In this document: positions 1-5,869 of the stretch, piece by piece
Layout of the letters: every line of letters starts with the position of its first letter
How positions within the stretch are numbered: the first letter of the stretch is position 1
DNA from: Nitrospirae bacterium GWC2_56_14
Lineage (GTDB): Bacteria > Nitrospirota > UBA9217
NCBI GenBank assembly: GCA_001803705.1
Contig: MHDY01000107.1
Coordinates: 545 to 6,576, forward strand
DNA: 6,032 bases
Reading direction: 5' to 3'
Program-made: the position numbers and the translations under genes
The notes under the pieces: model-generated
What the model saw: the letters and a program-made list of their open reading frames with translations, nothing else
What the model was told of the DNA's origin: nothing
Database searches by the model: none

Positions 1-987
1 CACGTCAGCGCTGGTCTTCCCCCATTCGAAGAGTGACCAGTCGAGCCTCGCCACCAGCATCCACACCTCCGGGCGAACGACATTCGTCTCCTTCTGCTGA
101 GTGTAGATCCCCTGAAGGCTTGCCTGCGGATAATAATCACTCCTGGCGATGGCAATATCGTCATCAGCGCGTTGCATTCGCAATTCGGCAACCTTCAGTT
201 CTTCCCTGTTCCGCAACATCGTCTGCAGCACTTCCTCCAGGCTGGCGGCAAGAGATACATTAACCGGTTTTCCGAGCGGCTCGATCTTCTCCGCTGCCGG
301 CAGGTAGGCTAGTTTCCGCAATTCGCTGGCAGCAAGCTGTTCCCGGTTCAAGGCCTGCCGAAGCTCAAGCTCGCTGTAGGCAACATCCGCTTCCGCTCGG
401 GCCACTTCATCGGCCGCCGAATAACCTTCCCTGTGCCGTTCCCGGATCACCCGCAGCCGCTCCTGCTTTGCATCGGCAATTTTTCGTGCAAAATCTGAGG
501 AAAGGCTGGCATTGAGCAAGTCGTAAAATGCCTGTCGCACCTTGCCTCGCAGCAGTTTGCGCTGCCTCTGGACTGCTATTGTTGCTTCTTCCTCAATAGT
601 TTTCGACTTGCCGACCGAATGTGCCAGCCTGCCGCCGGTGAAGAGCGGTTGCTCTACAATCAGGCTGACATTGTAGAAGTCACGGTTGCCCGTTGTCAGC
701 TCGACGTCCTGAGCCGGAATTCCGGATGTAAATGCGTCCCTCTCCACCAGGAGACGCTCCGGTTCATCGATCAGGGAGTACAGTGCCTTTACGCGCACCG
801 AGGGGAACAAAGCCGCACGGGCGATTTTTACTTCTTCCTCTCCCGCTGTTACCTCCGTTTCATAGATCTTCAGGCCGCTGTTTCCCTGCAAAGCCTTCTC
901 GATGCACTCGTCCAGGGTCAGTTGGACAGCTTGGACCCGACCGGCTGTAACGAGGAAAAGCAACGCGATGAAAAGAATCAGTTTCAT
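1..987 (-). CDS. TolC-family outer-membrane efflux channel, C-terminus cut by window edge
   Basis: Outer-membrane factor, the exit duct of the tripartite exporter encoded just upstream. The 329 codons present begin with a clear Sec signal peptide (MKLILFIALLFLVTAG, probable cleavage after RVQA at residue 20). The typical start of an OEP domain follows (LTLDECIEKALQGN, 23-36), then a first TolC repeat with 'LFPSVRVKALYS' (60-71), 'VSLIVEQPLFTGGR' (107-120) and long helices (125-225). A second repeat has 'SLEEVLQTMLRNREELKVAE' (249-268), 'ARSDYYPQASLQGIYTQ' (281-297) and 'LDWSLFEWGK' (315-324). The doubled OEP pattern is diagnostic of the family. Family members usually run 420-480 residues, so roughly 100-150 are missing beyond the left edge. 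The ATG overlaps the stop of the HlyD gene as ATGA (984-987) and has only a weak AGG upstream, so translational coupling is likely. Family assignment is firm; the substrate is unknown. Confidence 0.93.
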   Translation of the reverse strand, partial: MKLILFIALLFLVTAGRVQAVQLTLDECIEKALQGNSGLKIYETEVTAGEEEVKIARAALFPSVRVKALYSLIDEPERLLVERDAFTSGIPAQDVELTTGNRDFYNVSLIVEQPLFTGGRLAHSVGKSKTIEEEATIAVQRQRKLLRGKVRQAFYDLLNASLSSDFARKIADAKQERLRVIRERHREGYSAADEVARAEADVAYSELELRQALNREQLAASELRKLAYLPAAEKIEPLGKPVNVSLAASLEEVLQTMLRNREELKVAELRMQRADDDIAIARSDYYPQASLQGIYTQQKETNVVRPEVWMLVARLDWSLFEWGKTSADV

Positions 988-2018
988 TTCAGGAACCTGA
1001 CCGTCAGTGTCATGCCATTTTTCAAGCCCGAATAGTCGTCAAGTGAGATATGAATCTTTTGTGTGTTGATATCGAATGATGCCATGGGATCGAAACTCTT
1101 CTGGGTCTTTTTCTGGATCACGGGAAAGACCTTCGTGACTTTTCCCTTGTAAACCTTCCCGGCATACGTATCTGACGTGACTTCCACTGGCTGTCCTTCG
1201 TGCACTTTTCCCGCATCGGTCTCTTCCAGTTCCGCCCGCACCCGAACCTGCTCCGGGGCGATGATCTTCACAACCGGCGTGCCGATATCGGTTGATTCGC
1301 CGGCATCTTTGATTTTTTCCACGACCAGGCCGGCCAGCGGAGAAGATATCGTATAATCGGCTAGCAGCGCCCGTTGATATTCCAATTCTGCGGCTGCCCG
1401 TGCAACGGCATTCTTCGCCCGCTCTTTCTCCTCAATTCTGGCTCCGGTACGGGATTTCTGTAATGCCGATCGCGCTTCGCGCAACGCCTGTTCGGTCACC
1501 TTCAACCGTTCCTCTGCCCTTTGCATCTCCACCAGCGTGGTGGCGTTTTTTCCATAAAGCCTTTGCTGCCTGTCGAAATCGATTTTCGCCTGATTGTAGG
1601 ATGCCTCCGCGCGTCCAACACCACTGGCGGCAATATCCAAATCCTCCAGCCTGTTTCCAGTCTGCAGTTCCCGATACTGGGCCTTCGCTTCCGCCAGTTC
1701 GGCTTCTGCCTGCCTGACGCGTGCCTCCGCCTTCCCTTTATCAAAATGAACCAGTTCCTGTCCCTGACGAACGATATCCCCCTCTTCTATCATCACGCGT
1801 TGTATCAGCCCCACTACCCGGCTGCTCAGTACTACCTCATGTTCGCTTTCGACCACTCCTTTGGCATTCAGTTGCCCACCCTTCGGTTGGGCTGAGGCAG
1901 CCTGACGGGGTTCAGGTGCCGTGCCTTTATCGAACAGCAATGGGGTGGTGACAGCCAGCAGGATCGCAACTGCCACCAGGGCGAGGACGATCATGATGCC
2001 GATTCGTTGATTCTTCAT
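984..2018 (-). CDS. HlyD/DevB-type periplasmic membrane fusion protein of ABC exporter
   Basis: Periplasmic adaptor linking the inner-membrane ABC pump to the TolC channel. The 344-residue protein has a short cytoplasmic start and one N-terminal membrane anchor (about 5-28). A first half-lipoyl segment follows (about 52-94, 'GVVESEHEVVLSSRVVGLI...GDIVRQGQELVHFD'). Residues 95-218 form a long heptad-rich alpha-helical hairpin in which a 'TGNRLEDLDIA' segment (120-130) is echoed by 'TGARIEEKERA' (191-201), one on each side. The second half-lipoyl ('DYTISSPLAGLVVEKI', 221-236) and a beta-barrel/membrane-proximal domain (about 255-344) complete the usual order. I chose the ATG at 2018 because it is preceded by GGAG/GAGGG at good spacing and overlaps the ATPase stop as ATGA. 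The frame stays open to 2120, but that extension lies inside the ATPase gene and would put 34 basic, Arg/His-rich residues before the anchor. Size and layout fit DevB-like adaptors; MacA-like is the alternative. Confidence 0.93.
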   Translation of the reverse strand: MKNQRIGIMIVLALVAVAILLAVTTPLLFDKGTAPEPRQAASAQPKGGQLNAKGVVESEHEVVLSSRVVGLIQRVMIEEGDIVRQGQELVHFDKGKAEARVRQAEAELAEAKAQYRELQTGNRLEDLDIAASGVGRAEASYNQAKIDFDRQQRLYGKNATTLVEMQRAEERLKVTEQALREARSALQKSRTGARIEEKERAKNAVARAAAELEYQRALLADYTISSPLAGLVVEKIKDAGESTDIGTPVVKIIAPEQVRVRAELEETDAGKVHEGQPVEVTSDTYAGKVYKGKVTKVFPVIQKKTQKSFDPMASFDINTQKIHISLDDYSGLKNGMTLTVRFLK

Positions 2019-2707
2019 CCCTCTCTCCGTTTTTCGCGAATGACTCTGCCATCCTCCATGTAGATGATACGATCGAATACATCCTCGATGCGATTGTCGT
2101 GAGTTGCGACGATAACGCATCTGTTCTGCTTCTTGGCGAGATCATTAAGAACTTCCATCACCTTCCGTCCGTTGACGAAATCAAGGTTCCCGGTCGGTTC
2201 ATCCGCAAGAATCAAGGGTGCATCGGCGGCCAAGGCCCGGGCGATGGCTACCCGCTGTTTCTGCCCTCCGCTCAGATCCCGGGGGAGAAAATGTATCCGA
2301 TCTTGCAGTCCGACGGCAGAGAGTAGTTCTATCGCCCGCTGTTCGGCAGGATTCCCCTCGATACCTTTCAGCTTCAGGACCAGCATGACGTTCTCAAAGG
2401 CTGTCAACGCCGGGAAAAGGTTGAAGCCCTGAAAGATGAAGGAGATGTATTTCTTCCGCAGTTCCGTGAGTTTCCTGTCGTCCTGGAACACGACGTTATT
2501 ACCATACAACTCGAAAGACCCGCCGCTGGGCCTGAGGATGCACCCCAGCATAGAAAGGAGCGTGGTCTTCCCGCTGCCGGAAGGACCGAACAGGCCGACA
2601 ACTTCTCCCTCATCCAGTTGAAGATCTACATCGGAAACAGCATTAACGGTGAATTGGCCTTCCGTGTATATCTTGCTGAATCCTTTTGTGATAATCGGTA
2701 TCTGCAC
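2015..2707 (-). CDS. ABC exporter ATP-binding protein, DevA/LolD/MacB type
   Basis: Cytoplasmic ATPase that drives the exporter, expected to act as a dimer on the permease. All nucleotide-binding elements are visible in the 230-residue product: Walker A GPSGSGKT (41-48), Q-loop Gln93 in 'FIFQGFNLFPALTAFENV', signature LSGGQKQR (145-152), Walker B 'LILADEP' with catalytic Glu170, D-loop 'GNLD' (173-176) and H-loop His203. The C-terminal 'THDNRIEDVFDRIIYMEDG' closely resembles what I recall of DevA proteins of DevBCA exporters, more than LolD or the MacB ATPase domain. The start is taken as GTG at 2707, 2 nt after the permease stop, with GAGG six bases upstream. The frame is open to 2821, but the extra 38 residues would be read from inside the permease gene and match no ABC N-terminus. 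The stop overlaps the next gene's ATG. No key residue is missing. Confidence 0.95.
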   Translation of the reverse strand: MQIPIITKGFSKIYTEGQFTVNAVSDVDLQLDEGEVVGLFGPSGSGKTTLLSMLGCILRPSGGSFELYGNNVVFQDDRKLTELRKKYISFIFQGFNLFPALTAFENVMLVLKLKGIEGNPAEQRAIELLSAVGLQDRIHFLPRDLSGGQKQRVAIARALAADAPLILADEPTGNLDFVNGRKVMEVLNDLAKKQNRCVIVATHDNRIEDVFDRIIYMEDGRVIREKRREG

Positions 2708-2709
2708 GT

Positions 2710-3837
2710 TCAGCCTCGGAACAGGATTGCCGGGTCGATGCGTTTTACCTTGCGGATAGAGATAAACGCAGCCGAGAGGCACATGATAAATGTGAGAGCC
2801 AACACGAGCAGGTTGACCCACCCCTTTATGACCATAACCATGCCGAATGCCTCGTAAATCTTGGCGGACATGATGGTTATCAGCAAGCTGACCAGGTATC
2901 CACTCAGGGCGTTGATCATGGCCTGGGAGAAGATTATCTTATAGATTTCATAATTGCTGGCACCCAGCGCCTTCAGCGTACCGAACTCCTTGATGTGTTC
3001 CATTGTGGAGTTGTAGATCGTCTGGCCGACAATCAGCATCCCTATAAGGAAACTGATCAGAATGGTCAGCATGAAGGAAAACCCGACGCCCGTTTCCATT
3101 GTCCAGTAAAGGCGGGTCTTGCGGCTGAAAGAGCCTTTATCATATACATCGACCCCTTTCAGCTTTTTCTGCAATGACTTAATTACCTCCGGCACAGAAT
3201 GTCCGGGAGAGACTTTGGCTACGACGAAAACGGTGCTATCGGAGCCCATGTAGGTGACAAGGCTTTGTGCAAGATTGAAGGAAGTGAAGATAATCGGAGC
3301 GGTCGTGAAGGACTTGACGCCCCGGGATATGCCGACAATTTGTAGTCGATGCCAGAGGACATCACGATATTCGCCGATCTGTATGTCACCCAACCGCTTC
3401 ATCGCCGACTCGTCGACGATGGCAAAATTGCCATTCTTGACCAGCGACGGATCACCTTCCACCATGTCCCATGGTCCACCGATGCCGGTGTCGGGGTTGT
3501 AGCCGACTATCTCTACTTGTTCGGTGCCCCCCTCTTTCTGTCTGATGATTCCCCAGGCGACAATGAGTTTTTCTGCCGACTGGATGCCGTCTTCCGCTGT
3601 GACCTGGTGGTAGATGTATTCGGGAAAAGGTTGGGAAAAATCGAAGTTCTTGCTGTTCTTGGAGGTAACCCAGATGTCGCCCGGGGTGTGGTCGACAATG
3701 ACGGATGAGGTTTCCATGAGGCCAAGAAAGATTCCCATTTGCGCAAAGATAAGCCCCACTGCGAATACAACCCCGAGGAGTGTAATCAGCGAGCGTACTT
3801 TGTCGTAAAGGATAATCCTCAACGCAACATAGAACAT
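2710..3837 (-). CDS. ABC exporter permease, FtsX/MacB/DevC-like
   Basis: Inner-membrane subunit of the exporter. The 375 residues show the type-VII (MacB-like) layout. TM1 is at about 18-40 ('SLITLLGVVFAVGLIFAQMG'). A large periplasmic domain of about 210 residues follows, then three C-terminal membrane segments (about 250-274, 303-326, 340-361). 'EFGTLKALGAS' (284-294) is the conserved cytoplasmic coupling element between TM2 and TM3, and the tail 'RIDPAILFRG' is typical of the family. The periplasmic part has 'GDIWVTS' and 'VEIVGYNPDTGIGGPWDMVEGD', which recall DevC proteins. The start is uncertain. ATG at 3837 gives MFYVALRIILYDKVR, matching the short N-termini I remember for this family; an in-frame GTG at 3855 would add six residues. 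Neither has a good Shine-Dalgarno, and a stop at 3877-3879 excludes anything longer. It is first in the operon, and its ATPase partner follows after 2 nt. Confidence 0.92.
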   Translation of the reverse strand: MFYVALRIILYDKVRSLITLLGVVFAVGLIFAQMGIFLGLMETSSVIVDHTPGDIWVTSKNSKNFDFSQPFPEYIYHQVTAEDGIQSAEKLIVAWGIIRQKEGGTEQVEIVGYNPDTGIGGPWDMVEGDPSLVKNGNFAIVDESAMKRLGDIQIGEYRDVLWHRLQIVGISRGVKSFTTAPIIFTSFNLAQSLVTYMGSDSTVFVVAKVSPGHSVPEVIKSLQKKLKGVDVYDKGSFSRKTRLYWTMETGVGFSFMLTILISFLIGMLIVGQTIYNSTMEHIKEFGTLKALGASNYEIYKIIFSQAMINALSGYLVSLLITIMSAKIYEAFGMVMVIKGWVNLLVLALTFIMCLSAAFISIRKVKRIDPAILFRG

Positions 3838-3900
3838 GGCACGGGATGTTATCACACAAAAGGGTAGGCAACAACTTCATTATTAATTGGTGATCATGGC

Positions 3901-3929
3901 TATAAATAGAGTCGAAAAAGTAGAGTCAG
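3901..3929 (-). promoter_or_regulatory. Weak candidate sigma-70 promoter for the exporter operon
   Basis: On the minus strand CTGACT (3929-3924, 4 of 6 to the -35 consensus) is separated by exactly 17 bp from TTTATA (3906-3901, a poor -10). It lies about 60 bases upstream of the permease start. The match is weak and found by eye; it is offered as the best candidate in the region, not as a firm site. No operator-like palindrome is evident beside it. Confidence 0.22.
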
Positions 3930-4034
3930 GGCGGGAATGGTACAGACCCCTGAAGAGTATCAAAGGATGAACTATCGCTGCTATACCGGAGAGAAGGAAT
4001 CGACCGCCTGGCGTACAACAGTGATAAACACATA

Positions 4035-4079
4035 CTCTCGCCCTGAGGGAGAGGGTAGCCGAAAGCAGGGTGAGGGGGG
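4035..4079. repeat. REP-like palindromic intergenic element
   Basis: CTCTCGCCCTGAGGGAGAGG (4035-4054) forms an imperfect hairpin (CTCTC/GAGAG outer pairing with CC/GG inside). It is followed by a short spacer and GGGTGAGGGGGG at 4068-4079. The pattern of a 'CTCTCCCT..AGGGAGAGGG' palindrome followed by 'GGGTGAGGG' is one I associate with dispersed extragenic repeats of many proteobacterial genomes. Only one copy is in the window, so repetitiveness cannot be shown here. Possible roles are mRNA end protection, or simply a mobile REP/MITE remnant. Confidence 0.5.
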
Positions 4080-4230
4080 AAATCTGGCATTTCTTGCCGC
4101 TATAGATGGGATCTCACCAATACCTAGCTACCTGAAAAGCTGTGAACGGGAAGGAGTGACAGAGAAAAAAAGGCTGAAAAAATCCTAAAAAAGCATTACA
4201 ACTCCTTGAGGAAACAAATAATAATGCGCT

Positions 4231-4238
4231 TAAGGAAG
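4231..4238 (+). promoter_or_regulatory. Ribosome binding site of the beta-CASP gene
   Basis: TAAGGAAG lies just upstream of the ATG at 4246, with nine bases between AAGGA and the start codon. It supports this start over the out-of-frame ATG at 4224, which opens only a 27-codon frame. Confidence 0.6.
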
Positions 4239-4245
4239 ATCCGCA

Positions 4246-5685
4246 ATGACAGCCGCGAACATCATCCACCACGGCGGGAAGGTCGGCGTTACCGGCTCCT
4301 GCCATGAACTCAAACTCAGTCCCTCGGCATCCATTCTCGTCGACTGCGGCTTGACACAGGGGGCAGAAACCTCCGCAGATGGGGGCGGAAGTTCCTCCTG
4401 CTCCTTCAAATTCCCCATCACACCCATAAAAGCGGTCATTCTCACCCATGTTCACATAGACCACTGCGGAAGACTCCCCTACCTGCTCGGAGCCGGCTAC
4501 AAAGGCCCGATCTTCTGCTCCGAGGCATCAGCTCAACTCCTTCCGCTCGTTCTGGAAGACGCGGTGAAGATTGGAATAACACGGGATAAAGATCTGTTAC
4601 GACAGTTCACAGCCGTGTTGAAGAAAAGACTCGTCCCCCTCCCCTACAGTCAATGGCAGGAACTGGGAACATTGGACGGAGTTACGGTCCGCATGCGGCT
4701 CCAGCAGTCTGGCCATATCATGGGCTCGTCAATTGTTGAGCTGGATGTGAGACAGGTTCAACGTTCAAGGTTCAATGTTCAAGGTTCAGATCCAGCAAAC
4801 TTAAAAGCATCCCCTACGAGAATCGTGTTTTCCGGCGATTTGGGGGCGCCGGATACTCCGCTGCTGCCCGATCCTGTTATTCCCGAGCGGGCGGACATCC
4901 TTCTGCTGGAATCGACCTATGGCGATCGGCTGCACGAGGACCGGAACGGCCGTGTGGAGCGCCTGCGGAAGATCATTATAAGAGCTTTAAAAAACAGGGG
5001 CGCCATCCTCGTGCCCGCCTTCAGTATCGGCCGGACCCAGGAACTTCTCTACGAACTGGAGGGGCTGATCGCCTCCTTCCGTGACGAGGAGGCGACCGCC
5101 GGTCTGCCATGGGACGATCTGGAGGTTGTAGTTGATTCGCCGATGGCGCAGCAGGTTACCGAAATTTATTCGGAACTGCAGGCCCTTTGGGATGCGGAGG
5201 CAAAAGAAGTGGTGTCCAATGGCAGACACCCTCTCTCCTTCGAGCAGATGACTGTCATATCCTCCCACGATGAGCACCTCCAGACCGTTACCTATCTGAA
5301 GAAATCGGCACGTCCCTGCATTGTCATCGCCGCCGGCGGGATGTGCGCAGGGGGTAGGATCGTCAACTACCTGAAGGCGCTTCTGAAGGATCACCGCACT
5401 GATGTAATTTTCATCGGTTACCAGGCGGAGGGAACGCCGGGGCGTGAAATCCAGCAGCAGGGTACCGGCGGGGTCGTCAACCTGGACGGCATAAACTGCC
5501 CGATCAGGGCACAGATCCATACTATCACAGGCTACTCCGCCCATGCCGATCAGCAGAACCTGGTGGACTTCGTTCGGGCCATGCCGGAGAAACCACGCTT
5601 GATCAAGCTGGTTCATGGAGAGCCGGCGGCACGGAGATCTCTGGCAGAGAAACTGAGGGTAATTGGCATAATGGTGGAAGAGTAG
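4246..5685 (+). CDS. Beta-CASP metallo-beta-lactamase-fold hydrolase, probable ribonuclease (YSH1/CPSF73-like)
   Basis: Predicted zinc-dependent RNA endo/exonuclease acting in the cytoplasm. The 479-residue product has the full metallo-beta-lactamase core: motif 1 Asp33 (LVDCG), motif 2 HVHIDH (68-73), motif 3 His157 (SGHIMGSS) and motif 4 Asp198 (SGDLG). The beta-CASP motifs are also complete: A Glu222 (ESTYGDR), B His433 (GYSAHAD) and C His457 (LVHGEP). 'AFSIGRTQELLYEL' (258-271), 'GGMCAGGRIVNYLK' (364-377) and 'GYQAEGTPGR' (391-400) are typical of bacterial COG1236 proteins. No KH or other RNA-binding domain is attached, unlike archaeal CPSF orthologues. The ATG at 4246 has AAGGA nine bases upstream. 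The oddity is a 41-residue step from His157 to Asp198, against 21 in human CPSF73 (His158 to Asp179); the excess contains residues 170-181, encoded by a heptamer repeat array. It stands alone and runs divergently from the exporter, so no functional link to it is implied. RNA substrate unknown. Confidence 0.93.
   Translation: MTAANIIHHGGKVGVTGSCHELKLSPSASILVDCGLTQGAETSADGGGSSSCSFKFPITPIKAVILTHVHIDHCGRLPYLLGAGYKGPIFCSEASAQLLPLVLEDAVKIGITRDKDLLRQFTAVLKKRLVPLPYSQWQELGTLDGVTVRMRLQQSGHIMGSSIVELDVRQVQRSRFNVQGSDPANLKASPTRIVFSGDLGAPDTPLLPDPVIPERADILLLESTYGDRLHEDRNGRVERLRKIIIRALKNRGAILVPAFSIGRTQELLYELEGLIASFRDEEATAGLPWDDLEVVVDSPMAQQVTEIYSELQALWDAEAKEVVSNGRHPLSFEQMTVISSHDEHLQTVTYLKKSARPCIVIAAGGMCAGGRIVNYLKALLKDHRTDVIFIGYQAEGTPGREIQQQGTGGVVNLDGINCPIRAQIHTITGYSAHADQQNLVDFVRAMPEKPRLIKLVHGEPAARRSLAEKLRVIGIMVEE
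4754..4788 (+). repeat. Five tandem 7-bp units (ANGTTCA) inside the beta-CASP gene
   Basis: The units AGGTTCA, ACGTTCA, AGGTTCA, ATGTTCA and AGGTTCA follow each other without a gap, identical except at the second base. They are translated as part of residues 170-182 (QVQRSRFNVQGSD), between catalytic motifs 3 and 4. Seven is not a multiple of three, so gain or loss of a single unit would shift the frame, while three units (21 bp) would keep it. The array sits in the segment where this protein is about 20 residues longer than CPSF73, so it looks like an inserted or expanded element tolerated in a surface loop. Confidence 0.9.
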
Positions 5686-5746
5686 GAAAGAGGCCTCGGC
5701 GTCCAATGAGAGGCATCCGCTTAGGGCATTCTTGGCCCCAAAAAAC

Positions 5747-5783
5747 AACAGCCACTTGGAATAATATCCAAGTGGCTGTTTTT
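5747..5783. terminator. Bidirectional rho-independent terminator
   Basis: Perfect 14-bp stem AACAGCCACTTGGA / TCCAAGTGGCTGTT with loop ATAATA. On the plus strand it ends in five Ts (5779-5783), serving the beta-CASP gene whose stop is about 60 bases upstream. On the minus strand six Ts follow the stem after one G (complement of 5740-5745), serving the tRNA-Pro whose CCA end is only 4 nt away. One hairpin thus separates two convergent units. Confidence 0.92.
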
Positions 5784-5784
5784 A

Positions 5785-5863
<79 letters not shown>

Positions 5864-5869
5864 ATGAAT

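Larger units (their letters stand above)
3838..4245. other. Divergent intergenic region without a convincing gene
   Basis: About 400 bases separate the divergent permease and beta-CASP genes. The stretch must carry promoters for both units. The only plus-strand candidate I can point to is TCGACC (4000-4005), 17 bp, then GATAAA (4023-4028), each 4 of 6, so weak. A REP-like element lies at 4035-4079. The last 100 bases before the beta-CASP gene are A-rich and contain a 7-bp inverted repeat (AAGGAGT 4151-4157, ACTCCTT 4201-4207) with a 43-base spacer, probably too wide to matter. An open frame of 83 codons (3937-4188, plus) crosses the REP-like element. Its product has no recognisable domain, and I regard it as spurious. 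Confidence 0.7.

Noticed and set aside
619..1035. Plus-strand frame of 138 codons
   Set aside because: Antisense to the signal peptide and first domain of the TolC-family protein.
2019..2120. N-terminal extension of the HlyD-type protein
   Set aside because: It lies inside the ATPase gene, gives basic Arg/His-rich residues before the anchor, and the ATG at 2018 has a good ribosome binding site.
2708..2821. N-terminal extension of the ATPase
   Set aside because: It lies inside the permease gene; GTG 2707 with GAGG gives a normal ABC N-terminus.
4085..4097. TGGCATTTCTTGC resembling a sigma-54 promoter
   Set aside because: The GG and GC elements are separated by 8 bases instead of the required 10.
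3937..4188. 83-codon plus-strand frame in the divergent region
   Set aside because: No recognisable domain, low-complexity Arg/Lys/Glu/Gly-rich product, and it runs through the REP-like palindrome; more likely a chance frame.
4224..4307. 27-codon frame with an upstream GAGG that could be a leader peptide before the beta-CASP gene
   Set aside because: It overlaps the nuclease start out of frame, has no run of regulatory codons and no attenuator hairpin; no support beyond a start and a stop.
4987..5748. Long minus-strand frame (253 codons) opposite the beta-CASP gene
   Set aside because: Shadow of a confidently identified plus-strand gene; product has no recognisable motif.
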